DNA from: Coniferiporia sulphurascens | Taxonomy: Eukaryota > Basidiomycota > Agaricomycetes > Hymenochaetales > Hymenochaetaceae | Length of the DNA: 64,000 nt | Assembly: GCA_002794785.1 (NCBI GenBank) | Contig: NBBA01000007.1 | Location: 1,984,001 to 2,048,000 of the forward strand | Reading direction: 5' to 3' | Part shown: piece after piece, positions 31,785-42,873 of the stretch | How the letters are laid out: each line of letters starts with the position of its first letter | How positions within the stretch are numbered: the stretch's first letter is position 1 | The notes under the pieces: generated by a model | What the model was told of the DNA's origin: nothing | Databases searched by the model: none | What the model saw: the letters and a program-made list of their open reading frames with translations, nothing else | Made by a program: the position numbers and the translations under genes

Positions 31785-33058
31785 CTACAGGAACGTTCTA
31801 AGATACTCAGTCAAAGCAAGTAATGCACAAGATTGCCCATATGGCATTGACGTCCGCGGAATCTTCTTGTACTCCTCCACGTCATCAAACACGGGCGTCC
31901 CGAACGAAACCTGTAGCAGCTCTCCCTTCTCCGAGATATTGCTTAGAACACCGTCAATTGCCCTCTGTGCAGCCCTTATGTATTTCTCTTCCTTAAGGAT
32001 CAGCCTCAGTCGCAGCGCCTTCAGGATCCCGTAGGCGAAGCCCGCTGTTGCGGAGGCTTCAAGGTACGACGTGGCATCGTCTAAGATCGTGTGCCAAAGT
32101 CCTGTTTTTTCGTCCTGGAGCGATACAAGCGCGTCGATTTGCGATTGCAGGGTTGATACAAGGAAAAGGCGTAGGCCGTCGGTAGGCGGAAGCCTGAGCA
32201 GTTCGATGAAGTCGGGAATGGCAATGGTGACCCAGCAGTTCCCGCGTCCCCATCTTGCGCGGCCGAAATGATGTCGTCCGTCAAACGTCCATCCTGGCGT
32301 TTCTTGTGAGTACATCCCCCCTAAAAGTCTTGCGACTCTTACCGTGAAACCATAACCCTGTCTCTCGATCCGCCAAGTACTTGACGTGAAGCATGAATTG
32401 CCGCTTCGCCTCCTCGACGTACTCCGGCCGGCCGAGCACAAGACCGATCTTTGCAAGCGGCAACACGCTCATCATTAGTGTGTCATCCCACAGCTGCTGA
32501 TAGTTCAGCGTGAGGTATGTCGCATGCTGCAGTCCGCCTTCTTCCGTTCTGGTCATGTCGTGCATCACCCACTCAGCCCATGCGTCGAGGTGTACAAGAT
32601 AGTTCGCGTGTCGTTCATCGTGCAGATACGCCGCAGTAAGCAGCGGTGCCATGGTATTCACGTTCTTCGTAGTGCCGACCGCGAAGCGGTCTGAAAACCA
32701 TTGCAACGCGATGCGCAGCGCTTCCGCATCGCCCGTGATCTCATGGAACTTGAGAAGGCCGTATAGTCCTGAATTGAGATATGTTGGCAGTCTGGCACAC
32801 CACTATGGGTCTCCATCGCTGCTCACCAACACCGTGCGTCCACTGTCAAGTGCTTGGACGTTTAGCTGGCACCCTGTCAGTAATTTTGAGCCAGCCTACC
32901 TCCCAATCGTTCCACCCTTTTGTGTCGATGACTCGTCCGTCCTCCAGTGTCATAAGGAACTCGCCCGTCTCATCCTTGATGTGGACAAGACAGCCGATAA
33001 GCTTTCTGATTTGCTTCAGAGTATTTGTCTTCTGCGCATTCGTGTTGGCTGCGGACAT
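31785..33058 (-). CDS. GH105 unsaturated rhamnogalacturonyl hydrolase
   Basis: Exons 33058-32900, 32802-32343 and 32302-31785, in frame, 378 residues. The protein is an alpha/alpha-barrel glycosidase that releases the unsaturated uronic acid left on oligosaccharides by pectate or rhamnogalacturonan lyases. Supporting stretches are LIGCLVHIKDETGEFLM, DTKGWNDWE|WCARLPTYL, LNYQQLWDDTLMMSVLPLA (the Asp pair of the active site), LWFHG then TFDGRHHFGRARWGRGNCW, and SYLEASATAGFAYGILKALR. No signal peptide is visible, so it probably acts inside the cell on imported oligosaccharides, as bacterial YteR/YesR do. It is divergent from a sugar-acid-type MFS transporter, which fits import followed by cleavage. 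Confidence 0.92.
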
Positions 33059-33565
33059 TGCGGCGTCGTTGGTAGCGTATTGTATGATATGTGTGTTATA
33101 ACTGAATTTTTATTCCCTTGGCTCTTGAGGTCACCATGTTCATCGCCTTCTCCGGGCCCGGTCTAGCGGACCACATCCGGCCCGTGTAGGCCCCAGGAGT
33201 TTGGTGTTCCTGGATAAGGGTGCATGAGCGATGTCTCGGATCTCCTTATGCAGTAACTGATATGTTATTCCGGCGCCAAGTACCTGAAGGAAATTCACAA
33301 GAACCTATCAAGCCTACCGGCGCAGTCCGTGGGGCCCCATGGGGGCGATCGGCTAGTGGGCCCTGCTGGGTCACAAGGCCCTTGCATTTTAAATATCCGC
33401 TGCTTCGTTCGCGACTCGTGCCGCCTGTTTTTCTCGCTTGAGGCGTGCAAGAACTTCCAATTTAAAGGCGCTTTACTAGTTGAGAACATCCAGGGGTGCG
33501 TTCTCTTCCTTTCTCCGCTCCCGACCCCGAACTTGCCTTATCGCTATAATTGGTCGCGTGTTAAC
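33059..33565. promoter_or_regulatory. shared divergent promoter, GH105 / MFS transporter
   Basis: 507 bases separate the two start codons. The middle contains a GC-rich patch with a gggcccc/ggggccc type palindromic stretch (about 33331-33364). The arrangement suggests common regulation; no specific regulator site can be named. Confidence 0.45.
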
Positions 33566-36255
33566 ATGTCGGTAAAGGGGAAGAACATCGCTTTCTCCCG
33601 TCACGTCGAGGTCGCGGAGAAGGATCTGTATTCCTTACAGAGCACCGTCTCTCCCGGGGGTTCCCAAGGTTTATTTGACTTCTTTTCCGCTCTCGATATA
33701 ATTTTGCCTTAGTGCGCTTACGAACTTAGGTCCGGTGAGAGGTATTGATGCAGAGGTCGCGCAGTTCTTCGAGGACAGAAAGGATGAAGTCGTGATTGAC
33801 GATGCAACGAATCGACGTCTGCGCTGGATGGTGCACAAGCGCGTACTAGTTGTTATGGTCCTCACGTATTTCCTTCAAGCTCTGGACAAGGGGTAAGCGT
33901 TATCTACCAAATATGCATGTCTGTATTAGATACGATTTATCCCAACTTCATTTCTCCTTAGAACGATGAACTTCGCATCTATTATGGGTATCGTGCAGGA
34001 TACGCATCTTGTCGGGAATCAATACGCATGGCTGACGACATGTGGTATGTTGCAATTGACAATCCTTGATCTCTTCCTGTTTCCGCATTAATCTCGTTTA
34101 CCGCATATCAGTCTATATTGCGATGTGAGTCTTGATTATATTTTATTTTGAGCATATTATATTTACTTATGTGTCCGCCCTTTCCAGCCTTGTATGGGAG
34201 TTACCCTCCAACCGTCTCCTCCAAAGGCTTCCTATTGGGAAGTATTTGGGATTTAAGTGAGCCCGCCCTTCCTTTCCGACCAAGTCCTCACTTTATAATC
34301 CCATGTTTATTCGCTTCACAGTATTATGATGTGGGGTGCCGTTCTCGCATGTACGGCTGCATGCAACAATTTCGCGGGTCTCGTTACCGTCCGCACTTTC
34401 CTTGGCATATTCGAGTGTGTTTGTCAACCCGCATTCGTTTTTCTGTGAGTTTGTTGGGCTTACAGCCATTATTACCGCTGAAGTACTTACGTCCAGGTCA
34501 ACGATGTGGTATACACGCGAAGAACAGGGTCTTGCAATTGGCGCGTTTTATGCATGCAATGGCTTCCAGCAGATGGTAAGGAGTTTATTTTCTTTGATCC
34601 CGGAACATCTGTCCCGACCATTATTTCAATTCAAAGGTTGGCGGGCTCATCGCATATGGGATAGCCCATATCGAAGGCCGATCGCTCAAGAACTGGCAGA
34701 TCCTCTTTCTTGTGCGTATCCACCAGATCATTGTATCCTAGAGCGCTAACGATCGAGCTGTTCATCATAGTTGCTTGGGTGCATAACAGTTGTTTGGGGT
34801 ATATTTGTCATGTTTTGGCTTCCGGATAGCCCGATGAAGGCGACATGCTGGTCGGATGAGGACAAACATCTCATCGCGGAGCGCGTACGCAAGAACCAGA
34901 CAGGAATCCAGAATAAGGAGTTCAAAGTAAGATTTTCCGATTTACCTTTTTCGATCATAACTTTGTTAATAATGCGGGGCCTATTTGCACAGAAATACCA
35001 AGCCAGTCAGCGGTGCCTACTCCGTTACTTATCGAGTCATTAATTGAAGTCGCATTTTCCTTCAGTTGAGGCTCTGTCGGACCCTACGGTATGGGCTGTG
35101 ACTTTGATCTCATTCACGAATGGGTTGCCAACAGGTGGAATTGGAGCTTTTGGAAACATTATCCTCAGCGCGTTCGGCTATTCGCAGCTCCAGATCTACT
35201 TGCTTGCCATCGCGCAGGGTGCGGTCATCGTGACCTTCCTGTTCTCTGCGGCGTGGCTCGCGAAACGTTACAAGCAGCGTCTGCTCGTATCATTCGTATG
35301 TGATATGACTGAGTACGCAAATGAAATCCGTCGTTGACGTCGTTTGGTACCAGATCTATACGTTACCCAATGTTGCGGGGACCATAGTATTTTTGAGTAC
35401 GCTTCTTTCGCTCCGTTCGTCATTGAATCCAGTATCTGATACTGCAAGCAGCCGTGCGGATTAGCGCACATACTAAAGTCGGCCTTTTACTCGCGTTTTA
35501 GTACGCTCACATTTCTTCTTTCCTTGCGCCTATATCCTTTAATGTCTTTTAACCCTAAGCTGCTGCAATGCTTACGCGGCCGTAGCGACTTTAAATTTGG
35601 CGGTAAGAACACTCTTCATGTACAATGAGGCACACGCTAAATGAGTAGGCTTTCTTGCCATAATCGGATTCGGATAACAGGCCATGTCCGGAAACATTGC
35701 AGGCCGCACCAAGCAAGTCATCGCTACAACCCTGGTTTTCGTGTGTGTCTACTGTCTTTTTCTCCTCCGAATAGTCAGCCTTTACACCATGCATCTTTCT
35801 TCACAGGGCATGGGCGGTTGGGAATGCAGTCGGCCCGCAGGTCTTCATCGCGAACGATGGGCCTCGCTACATCAAGGCGTGGACGTCGCATATTGTAATT
35901 TATGCAGTACAGCTCGCCGCAATCGTGTTCTTGCGTGCTCGGTTGATGCGAATGAACGTCCTGAAACGCCGGGCTCAGGGCCTTGCGGAGAACAAAGTCG
36001 GTGGTGAGGACGCGGTTGGAAAGGTGTCGCAGCAAAACGGTAAGAAACACTTTCTTCGCTCGCTCCCCTTCCCCCTTGGCCCCGTTTAATTTCTCGAACA
36101 AATAAGTTGATAATTCTCCTTGCAGCGTTCGCTGATTTGACTGACTATGAAAACCCTGATTGTGAGTCGCGAATTTAATCGAGTGATGTTTGCGGCGTTT
36201 GTCTTCGGGGACTCTGACTTCGTCTTTATTTTATATAGTCCGCTATGTTTACTGA
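33566..36255 (+). CDS. MFS transporter, anion:cation symporter (Dal5/allantoate-permease-like) family
   Basis: Eighteen exons keep frame to 530 residues: 33566-33668, 33730-33892, 33962-34044, 34112-34124, 34188-34256, 34322-34444, 34497-34575, 34637-34711, 34771-34926, 34993-35005, 35066-35295, 35354-35418, 35465-35494, 35560-35602, 35681-35742, 35807-36039, 36126-36161, 36239-36255. Family landmarks: VLVVMVLTYFLQALDKG then MNFASIMGI, VWELPSNRLLQRLPIGKYLG (loop 2-3 motif), TVRTFLGIFECVCQPAFVF, MWYTREEQGLAIGAF, MFWLPDSPMKATCWSDEDK, a second half with GNIAGRTKQVIATTLVF and NAVGPQVF, and the C-tail FADLTDYENPDFRYVY typical of this family. Two exons are only 13 bases and several middle exons rest on weaker gtcagc or gtcatt donors, so the region 34990-35600 is the least certain. 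Substrate unknown: small acids, sugar acids or vitamins are the usual range. Confidence 0.9.
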
Positions 36256-36525
36256 TGAGTAGCAAGGGAAACACTTTTGGCTCTTTTACGGTTGCTTTGC
36301 ATTTTGTACAACACTCTATCGTAGGCGCATTGAAGACGCATCCAATATAAACGTACTGTCGTTATGTCTCGCGCTTTTGTTGGTTCTGTGGCGAATGTTC
36401 GATCGCAGGGCCTCGCGTTTGCATATCGATTTCAGTCTAGGGATGTCCACAGCCGTATGGTAATATATTCTTTCATTTCTTACAAGATGCTCCAGTATTG
36501 CACACATCAACTTTGACACAAGAAA

Positions 36526-39419
36526 CTAATTCACCTCCGGGATCTGGCCTAGGATGATATCTGCAGCTTGTTCACCAATTGAATACACAGCGGCTTAAAA
36601 GGTAATTGTGTCAACGCGCGGTGAATGAGGCTATAGCTTCTGAGGAAGGCCTTACCCTGACAATGCGCTGAGATATGAAGCGGGACGATGCTCAGATCAG
36701 CCACACGGAGATTCTTCGTACCGTATACACGGAGGTTTGCGTCAACCACTCCGTTCTGTTCCCTTGGAAGCATGCTTAGGGTGCTAGCCGTGTCTATGAC
36801 CGACACTTAAGCAAAATGGAAATGCCAGATGATGGCTGCAAAACTTACGACAGATCGTGCTGATATCATTTCGGATGAAGTCCTTGATCTGTTCGTCGGT
36901 AGTACAATCTGGCCCAGGTACGACCTCACCCACTACACCATATTCACATTTAGCTCGCCATCTGGGACAGTAGTCTTCACTCACAAAGCATATTCTTAAA
37001 CGGCTCGACGTTACGCAGGGTGCGGATGAACTTCACGGTTTCCACCATTACATTGAGGTCTGGGGATTAAAGCCATCAGATACATCCATAGATACTGAGC
37101 GAGGGAATAATCACCTAGTTCTTCTTCTAGGTAATGGGGATCTATAATCGGTTGAACCTTAGGATTGGTGGTTGATGCATGCTGTGTCAAAGATCACTCT
37201 TGTTAGCTGCTCCGGAGCTGAGATGCGGACCTAGCTTTCCGGAAGACTTACGACGGTTCCCCGACTAAAGAGGTGATTTGCACCATAGATGACTGAAACG
37301 AACGTCCGTCCCTTTGCCGTCTCGTCCGCCGGTGCTGATTCGGTATAAGAAAGCCATTAACAGGACGTCAAGTAATCAGTAATCACTGATACGCGAGGTG
37401 TTTTATTCACGTACCTCCACCATAATATCCAGGGAAGAATATGATCTCGACGTCTGCACCCGTTCCCCCCTCAAATACCTCGAGCTGCATCAACCACTGC
37501 TCTTTTAGGCCGGCGGGAAGCGTGCCTTGCTCTATACGATCCTCGACGCTTTTCCGCTGGGCGGCTACTAACCTCTGTGCGACTTCTTGAGACGTCACCG
37601 ACGGGAGTGGGACGTAGCTATAGCCCGAAAGAAATATCCTATTGAATTCTCCGTTTTCGGGGCTATGAAATTTTAATTAGGATGAGAGCTTCGATTCACG
37701 AAGTTCAAATAACGGAATTTGCACGTACGGGTCATTGCTTTGCGTGTCAAATGTAACGTATCCCAGCTTTGGATCGAGTTCTGTGGTCGGTGACTATTAG
37801 AACTGTGAATGAAGAGAAGCCGAAAATAAGTTATTTCACCGAATACTACGGATCCGAGGACATGCTCTTGCATGTTTGCACCAACTCCGGGGAGCTCTAT
37901 AATCGGGTTTACACCAAGTAGGTTGAGAACGCTCCTGTCCCCGATACCCGACAACTCCAAAATTTGTGGGGACTTAAGGGCACTATACAGGATACCTTTG
38001 ATAAGTTAGGTCATTGACGCAGGAATAAAAGTGGACGCACCCAGCGCTTAGAATGACTTCTTTTGTGGCATGAACAGTATACGTGGTCCCATTGTATTCA
38101 AATTCAACGCCATCTGCCTCCACTGGGGCTGGCGAAGCAGGCTCTTTCATGACGATCCGATGCACCAAAGCATCGCACAAGACACGGAAATTGGGCTTGT
38201 TCGCGTTAGGCACATATGAAGCCTATAATCATGACTGTGAAAATGTGCAGAATGCTCTGTTATCAGGAGTACTTGCCGTGGCAGCATACGAGCGCGTATA
38301 CGTATTTGCATCGACGGTAGAGGGCACCATGGTCGTACCGATTGGCTGAGCAGATTAGTCAATTAGCTTTGTAAATACTGCGGGTCGGTTGAGGGCAAGC
38401 CTGACTTACATCTCCGCCAACCTGTGTGATAACGTTGATTGAGCTCGGGACGGTTGTATACTAGCAAAAGCGAAAACACACATACCGGGTCCCTTGCAAC
38501 GTTGATCCCGGCATTTATTAATGTCTGAGGTTCAAAAACACATATCAACCCAGCTGGTTAGGCAGGAGCTGTATGCGTCGGAACTTACGTCCTGAAATGG
38601 AACCTCTCCTGCCATTATAGGGGAAGGTAGTGTCGTCTTAAGTGGACCCGTGAAGCCATGAGCGGCAGGGTTGAACACCTGCCTATTCTGAGCGGCGTTC
38701 GCTGGGTTAGGCGGCATGAAACTGCGACGTTCATTCTGAATAGTGGTCTGGAAATAAGTCAAACCAAACTGCTCACGTCTCCGCTTTCTTCAAGTAGTTT
38801 ATGAAACGTGTCCAGTTCCAGCCATGATTGCCTAATTTTTCCCAGTTATCGATGTCCTGCTCCGGGGGGTTTGTCCACACCTTAAGAAAAGGATGAGTTG
38901 ATATGAAAAGGGGTTATGAATCATATCAGGGATCGTACGGAATAGTTTATACCGGAGCTTCCGCCAAGTAGTTTTCCGCGAGGCCAATCGAACGTTCGTC
39001 CATTCGCGTGTACTTGTGATGTGGTCTTGAAGGCCCAGTCATACCGTGGGTCTCCACTTTGCAAACCATATTGAGCCGGAATCTCTGTAGCATAGGACAA
39101 TTCGTCAGTCGGAGACATCAGGACACATTGATACACTAACTAATTAGCGGATCGTCCAATCGATCCAAGCCGGCTTCGAGGACAGCAACGGTCGTGTCCG
39201 GATTTTCTGCAAGACGGGCCGCAATGGTGAGACCAGCCGTCTATTCATTGAAAATTTTCTCTTAGCAAGGCAGACTACCACACAGTTAAGTTGATGGACG
39301 AACTCCTCCCCCTGGATAAACCGTGTTAGAATTTGGACAAGCGGAGAATCGTGTATGAACGAACCGATTACTACGTAGTCAAAGGACTTTCCGGAGATTT
39401 CTGCTATTGTGGCACTCAT
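36526..39419 (-). CDS. GMC oxidoreductase (copy 1)
   Basis: Nineteen exons on minus keep frame to 593 residues: 39419-39365, 39311-39304, 39240-39141, 39084-38939, 38880-38777, 38721-38589, 38524-38486, 38421-38410, 38345-38277, 38222-38041, 37982-37840, 37780-37729, 37638-37415, 37334-37252, 37181-37115, 37059-36985, 36932-36849, 36793-36656, 36593-36526. FAD binding: FDYVVIGGGTAGLTIAARLA (the GGG made by an 8-base exon). GMC signature 1: RGKLLGGSSGINYSVWTNP; signature 2: SAGALKSPQILELSGIGD. Catalytic histidines lie in TICHTASTLSMLPRE and LHISAHCQAAVY, the pattern of fungal alcohol or aryl-alcohol oxidase-like enzymes. No signal peptide at this start, so an intracellular oxidase is suggested. 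The intron after 38277 begins gcaagt. Head-to-head with copy 2. Confidence 0.92.
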
Positions 39420-42400
39420 TGTACCGTAGTGATTTAGGACGAGAGTTAGTGCGAAATGATTTTGTTGAGCACCGTATTTATACAAGTCGTAGCCCAATAA
39501 ATAATTTTTGAACGGAGTTGAGCCTCGGAGAGACCAGTGCATGAAAATAGAATGATGACATCTGGTTCGCAGTTAACTGCTTCGTTTTCCATGAATATGT
39601 GAAGAAGCCTGGAGGACTAGGAGTTTTGCACACTCCGTTACTCCAATAGATTGGCAGACCAGGTGATTCAGATTATCGGGTGTGCAATGCGGAGACAGAA
39701 GCCATGCCAGCGTTACGGACCCGAAGTAGGTCAGGCAGATTGATGGCCCACCGCACCATAATTGACTGCCCCAAGACCATGTACAAGACCGCTCCCTCCT
39801 TCTAATCACCCTTTTGAAATTGATATTATTCCATCTTGGGGCACGCCTTCCATGTTACTGAGGTAATACGGGATGTTGGTCCAGGTCCTGAGTCTGGACA
39901 AGGGTGCGCACAAGGCAACCCCGCCTTGCATACAGAACCCAAAGAGATGACCGCGCCAGATAGATCGCCTCGTTTACACCGACTCTCTCCCTCCCTACGG
40001 AATGTTTACTCTGCGGTGCACCCTCCAGCGGGGTCTGGGCGCATGGTGGAGGTTTGCTCCAGTGTTTTGCTTTTTTTAGAGTCGTCACCTAGAACACATA
40101 AAAGGTTTTCCATTCCCTTCGATCGGGTATAGGAGTTCTTGATTCTTGTCCCGCCATCGGAGCAATTTCGCAGGGAGGGACAAAGTTGGAACTTCGGGTT
40201 GAGTTAAAACAGAATGGCTTGCCGTAGATACCGTGCTTCCCAGAGTCGGGTGAGATCAAGTGTTCCTAGTATTACGTATGGGGGACACGGAGTACCGAAA
40301 GCTCTTGCTCAATTACATAAGTTTTCATGCGGCGACCAGTGTTCAGTTTCTCGGGACCAGGTCGATAATACATAATGACGGTCACGATGGGGGTCGACGA
40401 CGGCTTCTATTTACCATGACACGTGGCGGGAACCGACGGAAAGCTTCCTCGGTTTATTATGTAATTAACAATATATAAGTAAATTCGTCCTTCCCCTTTA
40501 GATACTGTATTTGACAAGTCATTGTGGCATTATGTTCAGCATCTACGCCCACTTTTATAGCTGTAACACTATATAAAGGCTGATGGTGCGAACAAAATAA
40601 TATGCTAACACGTATTCTTCCATAGAGTGACGTCATCCCCCCTGGCGTCCCCTGCGATCTTCCCCTTCCCTGCAGGCCTTGTTCTTTAACTCTTCACTGG
40701 GGTTACCGCGTTAGCTCTGCATCAGCAGGGAAGCCCGAAGTAGGTCCCTGCCGTTCAGCGAGCAATTCACATGACTGCATTCCGTGCCAAATGGCGTGAG
40801 TTAAGCTCAACAAGAAGTAGAGCATCCCCTGTTAGAGCTTACAGCCTCGTTTTTCTCCGGTTTTCCAATTATGCCGGTCTCACCACCTGTCAGCGCCCAA
40901 GAACCGATTCCGCTCCTAAGAACTGAGTTTATACACCACATGTCAGACTGTGTGTTGACCCCCATTTTTTTAATTCCTGGCATGCGCTCGCTAGAGGGAT
41001 CTTTGCCAATTTATTGTATCCACTCTTTGACAAACCACCCTTCCAATCCACAGAAAGCCGTTCAAAGTAGTGGTCCAGGGACTGAAGGAAACAGCGGCCG
41101 TACCTTCGTATTATTTATTGGGTTTCTGCCCCGTGTCTCTAAGGCACACACTAATGTGCCTAGCGTTACGGTGAGAGATTTCCAAAAAAGACATACATAC
41201 GCACCTTGAAGGATGGTCATCCCCCCTGCAGACCAACGCAGGCACACAGCCCAATCGCCATATTTTGCAAGGTGGAAGAGAGTATTTGCAAAGTCGAAGC
41301 ACATCTTGCGGACTTAAAGCCGCCACTCTGAATTTACGTGTATGATAGCCTGCAAGGTAACAAGATAATCACAAAGAATATGTGAAGGCGGCCAGGCCTA
41401 GCCTCATTTTACGGTGTCACCCGCACAAGAATTCAAGTCTCGAGAGGTAAAACCCGAGCTTTCTAAGTCGCACCAGCAGTATTGCGCCGCGCCGCACCGG
41501 CAAGCGGTGACAAAACCGAATGTGTGGCAGCTAATAAGATTGAGTTTGTCATGAGCTGAGCGATCTATGCCGCGTGCTTTGGCGGGACTTCTCTGTTGAG
41601 CCTTGTGCAGGATACATTCAGGAAATACACGTACGAATTAGGGCGTCCTTCACCAGTAGCGCAATTATGACGGGTGACCAGTCGCAAGGGCAACTGGGTG
41701 CGTCGATAATGATCAGTACCCTCGGACTTCCGGCACGCGGGCTTGTTCCAAATCGCGAACGACAATGTAGTCCATATTGAAGAACTGCTTACAACGCAGT
41801 GTGATTAGTTATTGTGCACATACAAGGGAGGTTGAAAGCAACTGCGTACAATGAAGAGACGGCGAATAATTTCCATGCCATAGCCGAACATTTGGTGATG
41901 AGTTAGGCGTGTACCTGTCGGCATTGTAAACCTTAAACGCGGCCTTTGGTCCTTATCCAGGCCCTGGGGTTCATTTTACTGGAATGCTTCCCCGCCAAAG
42001 TGTCAAAGCTAGGAACGGAAGAGCACGGAGAAAGGAACAGGATGAGACGGGCGCATCAACGGAGGCAGTAAGGTTGATCCAAATATTCGCATTGGATCTA
42101 ACAGTTTAGAATTGCCAAGAAACGAGTATTCAATCTCAAGCTCGTACGCGTGTGCGTAAGTCGAGACAAACAAAAACTTCCGTTCAAGCTTGGATTGCTC
42201 TTTTTGTACTCCGACTTACTAAACACCACCAAACAAAAGAAATACCAATTTCAAAACAGACTTCGAGAGTCCAGACTTTACCAACACATCCCAGAACAGA
42301 AATGGGCCGTATAGTCCAGGAGATCAAGGTACGCTGTCAAAATGTGCGTTTGAATATCACCGCGGTACGTATAGCAGTAAGTCCAGGGCGTGACGTACGT

Positions 42401-42873
42401 GAATTTGACCGGGGCTAGACTTGTAAAACTGGTTCCTAGTCTCCTGCCCTTTGCTAAACTAACACAATCTGTGACAGAACAAACTACTCCTTCAAAAACG
42501 ATAAGCCACAAAGAATAAAAATCATGCCTTATTCATATCCGTGGAGCAGTCAACGAGACCTCTAATCCGGAAATGGCCGGAAGGGTCATTCGGTTTTTGG
42601 TACAACACCACCGGAGCGCGCACGAAAGTCTCTTTGCAAGCTCGAAAATTAAATGGGACCGAGAGTTCTGCACGAAGAAAAGGGCGCTGTAATTGGCGCC
42701 GTAATCGAAGCTCAAGGTTCCCTCGCTAAGCCATATCCGTTCCTCTCGGCCAGTTTGATGGCAATATCCGCCATGAGATAAAAGCGAGGTGAACTCTCCA
42801 CTGGCAATAGTATATATATATGCTAACATTTTGCTGCTCAGTACCCAGCCTGTAGGCCCACCGCCACAGCACA
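39420..42873. other. 3.5-kb divergent intergenic region between the GMC genes
   Basis: Start codons of the two GMC genes face away from each other. Within it I find only short, domain-free frames (up to 112 codons, 40871-41209 +). The 200 bases before each start hold TATA-like words (for example tatatatatatgc at 42810-42822 and ttgtataaatacgg at 39474-39486, read on the minus strand). No transposon or third gene is recognisable. Confidence 0.55.

Noticed and set aside
39420..42873. Transposon inserted between the GMC genes
   Set aside because: The 3.5 kb contain no transposase, reverse transcriptase or long terminal repeat motif and no convincing terminal repeats.
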